The notes beneath the pieces are model-generated. The model was not told the origin of the DNA. It did no database searches and saw only the letters and a program-made list of their open reading frames with translations. Positions 8,477 through 20,116 of a stretch of 64,000 nucleotides of DNA are shown in pieces. The position numbers were made by a program, and so were the translations under genes. Each line of letters starts with the position of its first letter. The first letter of the stretch is position 1. The stretch spans positions 1,860,001-1,924,000 of the forward strand of contig NZ_CP080409.1 of NCBI RefSeq assembly GCF_019448235.1. Direction: 5' to 3'. Source of the stretch: Nocardioides panacisoli (GTDB taxonomy: Bacteria > Actinomycetota > Actinomycetes > Propionibacteriales > Nocardioidaceae).

Positions 8477-10360
8477 CTAGTCCTCGAAGTACTGCTTCAG
8501 CTCGTCGGGCATCTCGGGCAGCGACTTCTCGGCGAGGTCCACGCCGTCGCCGGTGCTGTTGAGCGTCACCACGAGGTTCTTCGCACCCCACTCCGGGTCC
8601 GGGCCGGGATAGTCGTTGCGAGTGTGGCCACCACGGGACTCCTTGCGGGCGAGCGCCGCCTTGGCCACGCATTCGCCCACCAGGAGCATGTTGCGCAGGT
8701 CCAGCGCCAGGTGCCAACCGGGGTTGTACTGCCGGTGGCCCTCGACGGCCATGCGCGCCATGCGGGCCTTGAACTCCTCGACCTTGACGATCGCCTGCTC
8801 CAGCTCCGGCCCCTCGCGGATGATCCCGACCAGGTCGTTCATCGTCTGCTGCAGGTCCTGCTGGATCGTGTAGGGGTTCTCCCCACCCTCCACCTCGAAG
8901 GGCGCCAGGGCGTCGCGTTGGGCGGCGGCGATGTCGTCCTCACTGATGCGCGGAGGCTCCGGCAGGCCGGCTGCGTGGGCAGCGGCGGCGTCCCCGGCAC
9001 GCTTGCCGAAGACGATCAGGTCCGACAGGGAGTTGCCGCCGAGACGGTTGGAGCCGTGCATGCCGCCGGAGCACTCCCCCACGGCGTACAGGCCCGGGAC
9101 CACCGACGCCTCGGTCTCCGGGTCCACCTCGATCCCACCCATGGCGTAGTGGCACGTCGGGCCGATCTCCATCGCCTCGGCGGTGATGTCGACGTCGGCC
9201 AGCTCCTTGAACTGGTGGTACATCGACGGCAGGCGCTTGCGGATGAACTCCGGCGTACGCCGCGAGGCGATGTCGAGGTAGATGCCGCCGTGGGGCGTCC
9301 CGCGACCTGCCTTGATCTCGGCGTTGATGGCCCGTGCGACCTCGTCGCGGGGCAGCAGCTCCGGTGGCCGACGGTTGTTCTCCTTGTCGTCGTACCAGCG
9401 GTCGGCCTCCTCCTCGGTGTCGGCCGTCTCCGCCCGGAAGTACTCCGGGATGTAGTCGAACATGAAGCGGTTGCCCTCGGAGTTCTTCAGCACACCGCCG
9501 TCCCCGCGCACCGACTCGGTGACCAACAAACCCTTGACCGACGGCGGCCACACCATCCCCGTGGGGTGGAACTGGACGCACTCCATGTTGATCAGGCCCG
9601 CGCCCGCGCGCAGCGCGAGCGCGTGGCCGTCGCCGGTGTACTCCCAGGAGTTGGAGGTGACCTTCCATGCCTTGCCGAAGCCACCGGTGGCCATCACGAT
9701 CGACGGCGACTCGAACACCACGAAGCGCCCGGTCTCGCGCCAGTACCCGAAGGCGCCCGCGACCGCCCCGGTCCCCGAACCTGTCGAGGGGTCCTTGAGC
9801 ACGTCGGTGACGGTGCACTCCATGAACACGTCGATGCCGAGCGCGACCAGCCGCTGCTGCAGGGTGCGGATGATCTCCAGCCCGGTGCGGTCGCCGATGT
9901 GCGCGAGCCGTGCGTACTTGTGCCCACCGAAGTCCCGCTGGCTGATCAGCCCGTCCTCGGTCCGGTCGAACAGCGCCCCCCAGTCCTCCAGCTCCATGAC
10001 CCGTTCCGGGGCCTCCTGCGCGTGCAGCTGCGCCATGCGCCAGTTGTTGAGCATCTTCCCGCCACGCATGGTGTCGCGGAAGTGCACCTGCCAGCTGTCG
10101 TCGGGCCAGAGGTTGCCCATGGCGGCGGCGCAGCCGCCCTCGGCCATCACGGTGTGGGCCTTGCCCAGCAGGGACTTGCACACCACGGCCACCCTCGCCC
10201 CGGCCTCGTGCGCGGCGATGGCGGCGCGCAGGCCGGAGCCCCCGGCGCCGATGACGATGACGTCGTACCGGTGGCGTTCGATGCCGCCGCGGGCGTCGCC
10301 GGACATCTCGTTGCCCGTCATCGGATGCCTGTCCCCGGTGGTTGAGCCTGTCGAAACCAT
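8477..10360 (-). CDS. sdhA: Succinate dehydrogenase/fumarate reductase flavoprotein subunit, Sdh1 type
   Basis: A 627-aa flavoprotein. The FAD Rossmann motif GAGGSGLRAA is near residues 38-47. The histidine that takes covalent FAD is H69 in KAHTVMAEGG. The catalytic region QFHPTGMVWP and the C-terminal HGSNRLGGNSLSDL are intact. The start at ATG 10360 overlaps the TGA of the membrane subunit as TGATG, with GAGG eight bases upstream. The first ten codons (MVSTGSTTGD) are encoded by a copy of a dispersed repeat; ATG 10321 and 10306 are alternatives that would exclude it. A second repeat-like peptide, DPSTGSGTG, is near residues 193-201. Confidence 0.93.
   Translation of the reverse strand: MVSTGSTTGDRHPMTGNEMSGDARGGIERHRYDVIVIGAGGSGLRAAIAAHEAGARVAVVCKSLLGKAHTVMAEGGCAAAMGNLWPDDSWQVHFRDTMRGGKMLNNWRMAQLHAQEAPERVMELEDWGALFDRTEDGLISQRDFGGHKYARLAHIGDRTGLEIIRTLQQRLVALGIDVFMECTVTDVLKDPSTGSGTGAVAGAFGYWRETGRFVVFESPSIVMATGGFGKAWKVTSNSWEYTGDGHALALRAGAGLINMECVQFHPTGMVWPPSVKGLLVTESVRGDGGVLKNSEGNRFMFDYIPEYFRAETADTEEEADRWYDDKENNRRPPELLPRDEVARAINAEIKAGRGTPHGGIYLDIASRRTPEFIRKRLPSMYHQFKELADVDITAEAMEIGPTCHYAMGGIEVDPETEASVVPGLYAVGECSGGMHGSNRLGGNSLSDLIVFGKRAGDAAAAHAAGLPEPPRISEDDIAAAQRDALAPFEVEGGENPYTIQQDLQQTMNDLVGIIREGPELEQAIVKVEEFKARMARMAVEGHRQYNPGWHLALDLRNMLLVGECVAKAALARKESRGGHTRNDYPGPDPEWGAKNLVVTLNSTGDGVDLAEKSLPEMPDELKQYFED
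9769..9801. repeat. Repeat-like segment inside sdhA
   Basis: On the minus strand the segment reads CTCGACAGGTTCGGGGACCG, resembling the element at the 5' end of the same gene (TTCGACAGGCTCAACCACCG). It encodes the loop peptide DPSTGSGTG between two conserved strands of the FAD domain. It is degenerate, so assignment to the repeat family is tentative. Confidence 0.35.
10337..10358. repeat. Dispersed short palindromic-type repeat at the sdhC/sdhA junction
   Basis: GGTGGTTGAGCCTGTCGAAA followed by CC occupies 10337-10358. Read on the minus strand its end abuts the shared TGATG, so it forms codons 2-8 of sdhA. Related cores TCGAC(A/G)GGCTC(A/G) occur at 24391-24402 and 48275-48286. Such elements are scattered in high-GC actinobacterial genomes (from general familiarity, not searched). 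Confidence 0.6.
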
Positions 10361-11163
10361 CAGAAGAACCTCAGATCGCTGATGCGGTCGGTGGCCAGCA
10401 GGTAGACGTAGAGATCGACCAGGGCGATGGAGAACAACGAGATCCACGCGTAGCGGGAGTGCTTGGTGTTCAGCTGCGACACCCAGGTCCAGAGCCGGTA
10501 GCGGACGGGGTGCTTGGAGAAGTGCCGCAGCCGACCGCCCACGGTGTGGCGGCACGAGTGGCACGAGAGCGTGTAGAGCCAGATGTAGACGGCGTTCACC
10601 ACGAACAGCACCGACCCCAGGCCCATGTGGCCCCACTCGCCGTCGGCGTTGCGGAAGGTCCGGATCGCGTCGATGGAGAGCAGGAACGCGAAGACCACCG
10701 CGACGTACCAGAACCAGCGGTGCACGTTCTGCAGGATCAGCGGGAACCGCGTCTCGCCGCTGTAGGAGCGGTGGGGCTCGGCAACGGCGCACGCCGGCGG
10801 CGAGAGCCAGAACGCCCGGTAGTAGGCCTTGCGGTAGTAGTAGCAGGTCATCCGGAACCCCAGCGGCCAGATCAGGATGATCAGCGCCGGGGAGAGCTGC
10901 CACCAGTCCCCCACCGGCTGGCCGAGGTCGGAGGCCGACTCGGGGCAGCTGGTCGCCAGGCAGGGCGCGTAGAACGGCGAGAGGTACGGCGTCGTGTAGT
11001 AGCCGCTGCCGAGGAACGCCCGCCACGTCGCGTAGACCACGAAGGCCCCGAACACCACGAACGTGACCAGGGGCAGCAACCACCACCGGTCGTTGCGCAG
11101 CGACCTCTCACTGATGTCGGCGCGGCTCGGACTGTTGACACCGTTGGAGGTGCTGGTGCTCAT
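10360..11163 (-). CDS. sdhC: Succinate dehydrogenase membrane anchor subunit, Sdh1 type
   Basis: A 267-aa integral membrane protein with hydrophobic segments around residues 28-48, 90-105, 145-165, 180-200 and 240-258. Histidines in LQNVHRWFWY and LYTLSCHSCRHT are candidate heme or Fe-S-adjacent ligands. It does not look like the classic SdhC/SdhD pair; it resembles the single larger anchor of mycobacterial Sdh1. It is first in a three-gene operon with SdhA and SdhB. ATG 11163 has GAGGA upstream. It diverges from the second sdh operon across a 192-bp region. Confidence 0.82.
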   Translation of the reverse strand: MSTSTSNGVNSPSRADISERSLRNDRWWLLPLVTFVVFGAFVVYATWRAFLGSGYYTTPYLSPFYAPCLATSCPESASDLGQPVGDWWQLSPALIILIWPLGFRMTCYYYRKAYYRAFWLSPPACAVAEPHRSYSGETRFPLILQNVHRWFWYVAVVFAFLLSIDAIRTFRNADGEWGHMGLGSVLFVVNAVYIWLYTLSCHSCRHTVGGRLRHFSKHPVRYRLWTWVSQLNTKHSRYAWISLFSIALVDLYVYLLATDRISDLRFF

Positions 11164-11274
11164 CGGCGTTCCTCACGGGAGACGGAACTGCTGGATCGAG
11201 TGAGGCAGAGTCTGCCGAGTCCGAGCCGAATGTGAAAGGGGCCACACCGAAGCGTTCGAGGACTTCGCGGCGGG

Positions 11275-11293
11275 TCAGGCAAGCCTCACCTGA
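11275..11293. promoter_or_regulatory. Possible DtxR/IdeR-type iron box between the two sdh operons
   Basis: TCAGGCAAGCCTCACCTGA matches 13 of 19 positions of the DtxR/IdeR consensus palindrome and has self-complementary ends TCAGG/CCTGA. It lies in the divergent promoter region of two Fe-S-rich enzymes, where iron control would make sense. The match is partial and could be chance. Confidence 0.3.
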
Positions 11294-11341
11294 TGGATCC
11301 ATCTCACACCCCTGCCGCCCCCCACGGCGCGAGCAGGACGC

Positions 11342-11358
11342 TAGGCTGAGCGGCTGTG
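11342..11358 (+). promoter_or_regulatory. Probable -10 element giving a leaderless sdhC transcript
   Basis: TAGGCT (11342-11347) is followed by eight bases and the GTG start at 11356. No Shine-Dalgarno sequence precedes the GTG. This TAGNNT-N7/8-start arrangement is typical of leaderless actinobacterial mRNAs. No -35 box is obvious. Confidence 0.45.
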
Positions 11359-12072
11359 GCAACCTCGACACCGAACCGCCCGACCCTGGTCTCCGGGGCA
11401 CGGGCCGCGCGCACGACGATCGCCCTGAAGCTGCTGATGGCCGTCAGCGGCATCATCTTCATCGGCTTCGTCCTCGCCCACATGTACGGCAACCTCAAGG
11501 CCTTCTCGGGTGAGGAGGCGTTCAACGACTACGCCCACCACCTGCGCGAGCTCGGCGAGCCGATGCTCCCCCACGAGGGCGCGCTGTGGATCATCCGCGT
11601 GGTGCTCCTGCTCTCGCTGGTCGTCCACGTCGCGTGCGCGGTGGCGCTGTACCGGCGGGCCCAGAAGGCGCGCCCCGTGCAGTACCAGGTCAAGAAGAAC
11701 ACCGGCGCCATCCCGGCGGCCCGCATGATGCGCTTCGGTGGCCTGACCATCCTGCTCTTCCTCATCTGGCACCTGCTCAACTTCACCATCGGCAAGGTCA
11801 ACCCGCAGGGCGGTCCGACCGACGAGGGCCCCTACGCCCTGATGGTCGACAGCTTCGAGCTGTGGTGGATGACGCTGATCTACCTCGCCGCGATGGCGGC
11901 ACTCGGGGCCCACCTCCACCACGGGCTCTGGAGCGCCTGCCAGACACTCGGCATCACGGGGTCGGCACGTGCCCGCGCCCGGACCAAGCTGTTCTCGCTG
12001 GCCCTCGCGGTCGTCATCGCCGGTGGGTTCGCGCTCGTCCCGATCGGCGTACTCGCCGGCATCATCGACTGA
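11356..12072 (+). CDS. sdhC: Succinate dehydrogenase cytochrome b subunit (SdhCAB type)
   Basis: A 238-aa di-heme-type cytochrome b anchor of the Bacillus/Corynebacterium SdhC class. There are five likely membrane helices; histidines that could ligate heme lie in [37 protein letters not shown] and HLHHGLWSA. It anchors the SdhAB headpiece and passes electrons to menaquinone. It is first in a sdhC-sdhA-sdhB operon; sdhA follows after 25 bp. GTG 11356 is the start, probably translated from a leaderless mRNA. Confidence 0.92.
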   Translation: MATSTPNRPTLVSGARAARTTIALKLLMAVSGIIFIGFVLAHMYGNLKAFSGEEAFNDYAHHLRELGEPMLPHEGALWIIRVVLLLSLVVHVACAVALYRRAQKARPVQYQVKKNTGAIPAARMMRFGGLTILLFLIWHLLNFTIGKVNPQGGPTDEGPYALMVDSFELWWMTLIYLAAMAALGAHLHHGLWSACQTLGITGSARARARTKLFSLALAVVIAGGFALVPIGVLAGIID

Positions 12073-12097
12073 CGGATTGGTAGAGGGAACTGAACAC

Positions 12098-14124
<2,027 letters not shown>

Positions 14125-14128
<4 letters not shown>

Positions 14129-14868
14129 AGCTCACCCTCAAGATCTGGCGTCAGCCCGACGCCTCGGCCAAGGGCGCGATGCGCACCTACGAGCTCGACG
14201 ACGTCTCGCCGGACATGTCGTTCCTGGAGATGCTCGACGTCCTCAACGAGGAGCTCAACGAACAGGGCGAGGAGCCGATCGCGTTCGACTCCGACTGCCG
14301 TGAGGGCATCTGCGGGATGTGCTCGCTGATGATCAACGGCGACGCCCACGGCCCGGAGGTGACCACCACCTGCCAGCTGCACATGCGGTCCTTCAGCGAC
14401 GGCGACACGATCACCATCGAGCCCTGGCGCGCCGCGGCGTTCCCGGTCGTCAAGGACCTCGTGGTGGACCGGTCGGCGTTCGACCGCATCATCCAGCAGG
14501 GCGGCTACGTCTCGGTCAACACCGGCGCGGCGCCGGAGGCCCACTCGGTGCAGGTGCCCAAGGACGCAGCGGACCGCGCCTTCGACGTGGCGACCTGCAT
14601 CGGCTGCGGCGCCTGCGTCGCGGCGTGCCCCAACGGGTCGGCGTCGCTGTTCGTGGGCGCGAAGATCACCCACCTCGGCGAGCTCCCCCAGGGCCAGGCC
14701 GAGCGTGACGGCCGCGTGGTCGACATGGTCGCCCAGCACGACCACGAGGGTTTCGGCGGGTGCACCAACATCGGTGCCTGCACGGCCGCCTGCCCCAAGG
14801 AGATCCCGCTGGACGTCATCAGCCAGCTCAACAAGGACCTGCGCTCCTCGATGATGCGCGGTCGCTGA
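14125..14868 (+). CDS. sdhB: Succinate dehydrogenase iron-sulfur subunit (SdhCAB type)
   Basis: A 247-aa protein with all three cluster motifs: [2Fe-2S] ligands C58, C63, C66 and C83, [4Fe-4S] in [12 protein letters not shown] and [3Fe-4S] in [12 protein letters not shown]. The GTG start shares four bases with the sdhA stop (GTGA), so translation is coupled. It ends 14 bp before a strong terminator. Together with the two upstream genes it makes a complete three-subunit enzyme. Confidence 0.95.
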
Positions 14869-14882
14869 GGACGAACTGGTCA

Positions 14883-14925
14883 ACGACGAAGGGCCCCGGC
14901 GCGATGCGCCGGGGCCCTTCGTCGT
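14883..14925. terminator. Strong bidirectional terminator after sdhCAB
   Basis: A perfect 20-bp inverted repeat (14883-14902 and 14906-14925) closes on a 3-base loop GAT. It separates the sdhCAB operon from the convergent small membrane protein gene. It is one of the longest hairpins in the window. Confidence 0.88.
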
Positions 14926-14940
14926 ACGACGTCGACCGCG

Positions 14941-15159
14941 TCAGGTGCGGCGCCAGGCCTTCCAGCCCAGCGCCCCGAGCACAGCGGCGATCGCGAAGTT
15001 CACCACGATCAGCACGGTGTGCGCGATCCAGTAGCCGGCCGCCCGGTCCTCCCCCGACTGGGCCGCCTGGACCAGGTTCCTGGCGAAGTTGCCGAACGTG
15101 ACCACGTTCCAGGCGGCCACGGCCAACAGCAGCACGGCGTGCTTGCGTTCGAACTGCAC
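14941..15159 (-). CDS. SCO4848-family small membrane protein
   Basis: A 72-aa protein (MQFERKHAVLLLAVAAWNVV...) with two predicted membrane helices (about residues 7-27 and 45-65). Length, the WNVVTFGNFARNL segment and topology match the SCO4848 family of actinobacterial membrane proteins of unknown function. GTG 15159 is preceded by GGGGAGGAG five bases upstream, which decides the start over longer in-frame options. It follows the YihY gene by 19 bp on the same strand. Confidence 0.7.
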   Translation of the reverse strand: MQFERKHAVLLLAVAAWNVVTFGNFARNLVQAAQSGEDRAAGYWIAHTVLIVVNFAIAAVLGALGWKAWRRT

Positions 15160-15178
15160 GGGTCTCCTCCCCTGCGCC

Positions 15179-16231
15179 TCAGCGGCGCGGTCGTTTGCGG
15201 AGCATCGCTGCGAGGGTCGCGGCACCCACGGCACCCGCGGCGAACGGGCCGCTGACCTTGCCGCGCGTCTCCCGGCGTGCCACCACGGCGGCCTGCTCCT
15301 CCACCGCCTCGGCCAGCTCGGCGACCTGCGCGGCCTCCTCGGCCGCCGCCTCGGCCTCGCGCTGGGCCACCGCCTGCGGCCCGGTGTGGGCGAACGCGGC
15401 GGCGTACATCAGGACCCGAGCGAAGTAGTTGATCCACACCACGAGGACCAGGGCGATGCCGAACACCTGGAAGGCGGGCTGCTCCCGGGTGGCGGCGAGC
15501 AGGTACGTCGCCGCCTGCTTGAGCACCTCGAACCCGAAGGCACCGAGGAACGCGCCCTTCCACAGCGATGCCGTGGGGAGCGGCGGCTGGGCGAGCAGGC
15601 GGAAGATCCAGAAGAACAGGACGGTGTTGGCGCCGAGCCCCACGACGATCGCCAACAGCTTCAGCAGCCACTCCAGGTCGCTGTCGAGCCCGAGCTGCGC
15701 GAGCACCCAGGTCGAGGCGGCGTTGACCACGCCGGCGACGCTGACCGCGAGCAGCATGGTGATGCCGATCAGCGCCAGTGAGCCGAGGTCGCGCAGCTTG
15801 CCGAGCACGAAGTTGGGGTACTCGTCGGTGGGCATCTCGAACACCACGAGCAGGGCGTTGCGCATCGCCGACAGCCACCCGAGGCCGGAGTAGAGCACGA
15901 GCACGAAACCGACCGACGCGATGCCCTCGGCGTTCTCGCGCACGGTGTCGATCAGCTCGCCGTCGGCGATGCCGGGGAGCACGTCGTTGATCGCGGTGAT
16001 CAGCCGTGCCTCGAGGTTCATCGACGGTCCGGGGTTGATGCGCGCCACGAACCCGATCACCGCGAACGACAGGGCGAGGATGGGGAAGACGGAGATGAAC
16101 CCGAAGTAGGTGATCGCGCCGGCCTGTTGGTTGGCCTTCACGGCCCCGACGTGCTCCTGGGTCCGGATGAGGTGGTCCAGGAACGGGACGCGGGACCGGA
16201 CGGTGGCAACGCGGTCCTTGAGCGAGGGCAC
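15179..16231 (-). CDS. YihY/BrkB-family inner-membrane protein
   Basis: A 350-aa polytopic protein with about six helices and the YihY signature AITYFGFISVFPILALSFAV near the N-terminus, plus VLVVWINYFARVLMYAAAFA late. The C-terminal 60 residues are an Ala/Glu-rich charged tail followed by a short hydrophobic patch and basic end. The molecular function of the family is not settled; it is not RNase BN despite older names. GTG 16231 lies five bases after the stop of the 2H phosphoesterase gene, with GAGG before it. Confidence 0.85.
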   Translation of the reverse strand: MPSLKDRVATVRSRVPFLDHLIRTQEHVGAVKANQQAGAITYFGFISVFPILALSFAVIGFVARINPGPSMNLEARLITAINDVLPGIADGELIDTVRENAEGIASVGFVLVLYSGLGWLSAMRNALLVVFEMPTDEYPNFVLGKLRDLGSLALIGITMLLAVSVAGVVNAASTWVLAQLGLDSDLEWLLKLLAIVVGLGANTVLFFWIFRLLAQPPLPTASLWKGAFLGAFGFEVLKQAATYLLAATREQPAFQVFGIALVLVVWINYFARVLMYAAAFAHTGPQAVAQREAEAAAEEAAQVAELAEAVEEQAAVVARRETRGKVSGPFAAGAVGAATLAAMLRKRPRR

Positions 16232-16236
16232 GGTCC

Positions 16237-16751
16237 TCAGGCCTCCCCGAGATCGAAGCGACGGGTGTGACGCCAACGGCCGTCGGCGCCCTGGGTGTAA
16301 AGGTGGAACTCTGCCACGTCGAAGGCGCGGTCGTAGCCGGCGAAGTCCTCGAACGCCCGGTCGAGGACCTCCTGGTCGACGTCGTAGGCCACCGTGACGT
16401 GGGGGTGGTAGGGGTAGGCGAGCTCGACGTCGAGCGGACCGCTGCGCACGGCCGCCGCCAGCTGCTCGGTGCGCGCGATGCCCTCGGCGAGCACCACGAA
16501 GACGACCGGCGACACAGGCTGGAAGGTGGCGGTGCCCCGCAGGTGGACGCGGTACGGCGCATGCCCGGCCGCCGCGGTCGCCAGGTGCTCCTCGATGGCC
16601 ACCAGGTCGCCGTCGTCGACCTCGGTCGGCGGGAGCAGGGTGATGTGGCTGGGCACCTCCGCAGGGTTCTGGTCACCGATCCCGAACCGGTAGCCGTCCA
16701 ACTCCGACAGCGCCGGTTCGGGGAGCGTGACCAGGACCCCGACGGTCGGCA

Positions 16752-16752
<1 letters not shown>
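16237..16752 (-). CDS. 2H phosphoesterase (2'-5' RNA ligase-like)
   Basis: The 171-aa protein has the two HxTx motifs of the 2H superfamily: SHITLLPP near residue 36 and HPHVTVAYD near residue 117. Members hydrolyse or ligate 2',5' or cyclic nucleotide bonds; the physiological substrate is unknown. ATG 16752 overlaps the trpS stop by one base (TGATG), so it is translated with trpS, and the YihY gene follows. Confidence 0.85.
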
Positions 16753-17873
<1,121 letters not shown>

Positions 17874-18719
17874 TCAGTCGCGCGCACTCCGGCGCGCCCG
17901 GTCCTCGTACGCCGCCCGCGCCGCCGAGTCCGCTGCCGACAGCACCGCGTCGGCGCGGGTCGCCTTGGCCAACGCGCGCTGCACGAAGCGGGGCAGCGCC
18001 AGGGTGGACTTGCTCAGGCCCTGCGACCAGCGCGGGACCCACAGCTCGGCCCGGGGGCGCTCCAGCGCCGACTCGATGACCTCGGCGACCTCCTCCGGCG
18101 TGACCGGGCGTACGCCGCGGGTCGGCGGCACGCCGGCGGCCAGCTCGGTCTGCACGACGGTGGGCAGCACGACCGTGACGTCGACGCCGTGGGGCTCCAG
18201 CTCCTGGCGGGTCGCCTCGCTGAACCCGACCACGCCGTGCTTGGAGGCGGAGTACGTCGCCCCGTCGGGCACCGCGATCCGCCCGACGGCCGAGGCGACG
18301 TTGACGACGTGGCCGCGACCGCGTTCGACCATGCCGGGCGCCACGGCCTTGGTCCCGTGGATGGGGCCGAGCAGGTTGACGTCGATGATGGCGCGGGTCA
18401 CCCGGTCCGGCTCCTTGAGCACCGAGCCCAGCGGCATGATGCCGGCGTTGTTGACCAGCACGTCGAAGGGCCCGAGGTGGTCCACGGCCCGCAGGAACTC
18501 CTGCCAGGAGTCCGGGTCGGTCACGTCGAGGGAGGCGGCTGCCGCCCGGTCGCCGAACGGGGCCACGACCTCGGCGGCGAGGTCGAGGTCGACGTCGCCC
18601 ACGGCGACCCGGGCGCCGCGGCGTGCGAGACGCTCCACGACGCAGCGGCCGATGCCGCGGGCGCCGCCGGTGACGATGATCGAGCGCTCGGCGATCGGCG
18701 CGGGGGTGGATGCGGGCAT
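17874..18719 (-). CDS. Short-chain dehydrogenase/reductase
   Basis: A 281-aa classical SDR. Cofactor motif TGGARGIG is at residues 18-25, NNAG follows near residue 90, and the catalytic Ser (NVASAVGRI) and YSASK are present; D after beta-strand 2 (GDVDLD) favours NAD(H). The C-terminus has RARAAYEDRARRSARD-like basic helices. ATG 18719 overlaps the P450 stop (TGATG), so both are translated from one mRNA and may act on successive steps. Substrate unknown. Confidence 0.9.
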   Translation of the reverse strand: MPASTPAPIAERSIIVTGGARGIGRCVVERLARRGARVAVGDVDLDLAAEVVAPFGDRAAAASLDVTDPDSWQEFLRAVDHLGPFDVLVNNAGIMPLGSVLKEPDRVTRAIIDVNLLGPIHGTKAVAPGMVERGRGHVVNVASAVGRIAVPDGATYSASKHGVVGFSEATRQELEPHGVDVTVVLPTVVQTELAAGVPPTRGVRPVTPEEVAEVIESALERPRAELWVPRWSQGLSKSTLALPRFVQRALAKATRADAVLSAADSAARAAYEDRARRSARD

Positions 18720-20071
18720 CAGGCGGCTCCTCGGGTGCGGGTGAGGTCGACGGGCTGGCCGTCGGTCGGGAAGGGGAGCGAGTGGTGGTCCAGCGGCGCG
18801 ACGTAGTCGGGGTGGACGTGCCACTCGTGGTGGCGCAGCAGGTGGTGGAGGATCGCCTTGACCTCGAGGCCGCCGAAGTGGAGGCCGATGCACTTGTGCA
18901 CGCCGCCGCCGAAGGGCTCCCAGGCGACGCGGTGGCTCTTGTCCTCGCGCCGGTGGGGAGCGAACCGCTCGGGGTCGAAGCGGGTCGGCTCGCTCCACAG
19001 CTCGGGCATGAGGTGGGAGAACTGCACGCCGACCATGACGTGGGTGCCGGCCGGGATGCGGTGTCCGACGACCTCGGCGTCCCGCTCGGCACGGCGTACG
19101 AGGACGGGCACCGGTGCCCGCAGTCGCAGGGCCTCCTTCATCACCCAGTCCAGCGCCTCGAGCGACTCCAGCTCCGCATGGCTCGGTGCCGGGCCGAGCG
19201 CGAGGGACTCCTCCCGGCACCGCTGCTGCCAGTGCGGGTGCTGGCCGAGGTACTGCAGCATCGTGGCGGTGGTGATGGTGGAGGTGTCGTGGGCCGCCAT
19301 CATCAAGAAGATCATGTGGTTGACGACGTCGTCGTCGCCGAACCGCTCGCCGTCCTCGCCCTCGATGTGGCACAGCACCGAGAAGATGTCGTCGGTGCGC
19401 TCGGCGCGCTTGGCGGGAAGGTAGCCGCGGAGGAACTCCTCGAGCACGCGCCGGCCGCGGTGGGCCCTCCCCCACCGGGTGAGGGGGACGTTGGCGCGGA
19501 CGACGCCGGAGGCGGCCTGCACGCAGTCGATGAAGGCCCGGTTGACCCGGTCCATCTCCTCCCGCGTGGTGTGCTCGGCCCCGCCCATGAAGAGGTCGGC
19601 GGCGATGTCGAGGGTGAGCTGCTTCAACGCGGGGTAGGACCGGAAGTCCTCGGTGCTGTCCCAGTCGGCGGTGCCGCGGGCGATCGCGGGGTGCATGGCG
19701 TCGACGTAGGTCGCCAGCCGGTCGCGGGTGAAGGCCTCCTGCATGATCCGCCGGTGGGCGTGGTGCTCGGCGAAGTCCAGCAACATCAACCCGCGGTCGA
19801 AGAAGGGACCCACGATGCGGCCCCACGCCGGTCCGTTGGCGAAGGCCTTGTCACGGTTGCGCAGCACCGCGTCGCACGCGTCCGGGCCGAGCACCATGAC
19901 CGCGCGGTCCAGCAGCGCGTTCATCGGTGAGACCGGTCCGTAGTGCTCCCACTGGTGCTCCATGAGGGCCACGGGGTCGCGCAGGTAGTCGAACAGCCGT
20001 CCGACCACGGGCAGGCCCCGGTCCCGGGGCCGCAGCTCGGGTACCTCACGAAGTGGCGGCGCGTGGGTCAT
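18719..20071 (-). CDS. Cytochrome P450
   Basis: A 450-aa soluble P450. The I-helix oxygen-binding motif AHDTST, the ExxR of the K helix (KEALRLRAPVP) and the heme loop FGGGVHKCIG with C394 are all intact. It is coupled to the downstream SDR gene, and divergent to a TetR regulator across 45 bp. No ferredoxin gene is adjacent. ATG 20071 has AAGGTGG upstream; GTG 20080 is three codons earlier and overlaps that sequence. The substrate cannot be told from sequence; lipid or steroid-like catabolism is possible. Confidence 0.93.
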   Translation of the reverse strand: MTHAPPLREVPELRPRDRGLPVVGRLFDYLRDPVALMEHQWEHYGPVSPMNALLDRAVMVLGPDACDAVLRNRDKAFANGPAWGRIVGPFFDRGLMLLDFAEHHAHRRIMQEAFTRDRLATYVDAMHPAIARGTADWDSTEDFRSYPALKQLTLDIAADLFMGGAEHTTREEMDRVNRAFIDCVQAASGVVRANVPLTRWGRAHRGRRVLEEFLRGYLPAKRAERTDDIFSVLCHIEGEDGERFGDDDVVNHMIFLMMAAHDTSTITTATMLQYLGQHPHWQQRCREESLALGPAPSHAELESLEALDWVMKEALRLRAPVPVLVRRAERDAEVVGHRIPAGTHVMVGVQFSHLMPELWSEPTRFDPERFAPHRREDKSHRVAWEPFGGGVHKCIGLHFGGLEVKAILHHLLRHHEWHVHPDYVAPLDHHSLPFPTDGQPVDLTRTRGAA

Positions 20072-20089
20072 GGCAGCCACCTTGATTCA

Positions 20090-20105
20090 GACAGGAGGCT
20101 CTGTC
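20090..20105. promoter_or_regulatory. Putative TetR operator between P450 and tetR genes
   Basis: GACAG-GAGGCT-CTGTC is an inverted repeat in the 45-bp gap between the divergent P450 and TetR genes, 11 bases upstream of the tetR ATG. Its half-site GACAG/CTGTC also forms the core of the palindrome at 54537-54557. Confidence 0.45.
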
Positions 20106-20116
20106 AACCTTTGTCC

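Noticed and set aside
5963..10345. 1460-codon open frame on the plus strand
   Set aside because: It is antisense to fdhF, sdhB and sdhA and shows the His/Val/Arg-rich bias of a high-GC shadow frame.
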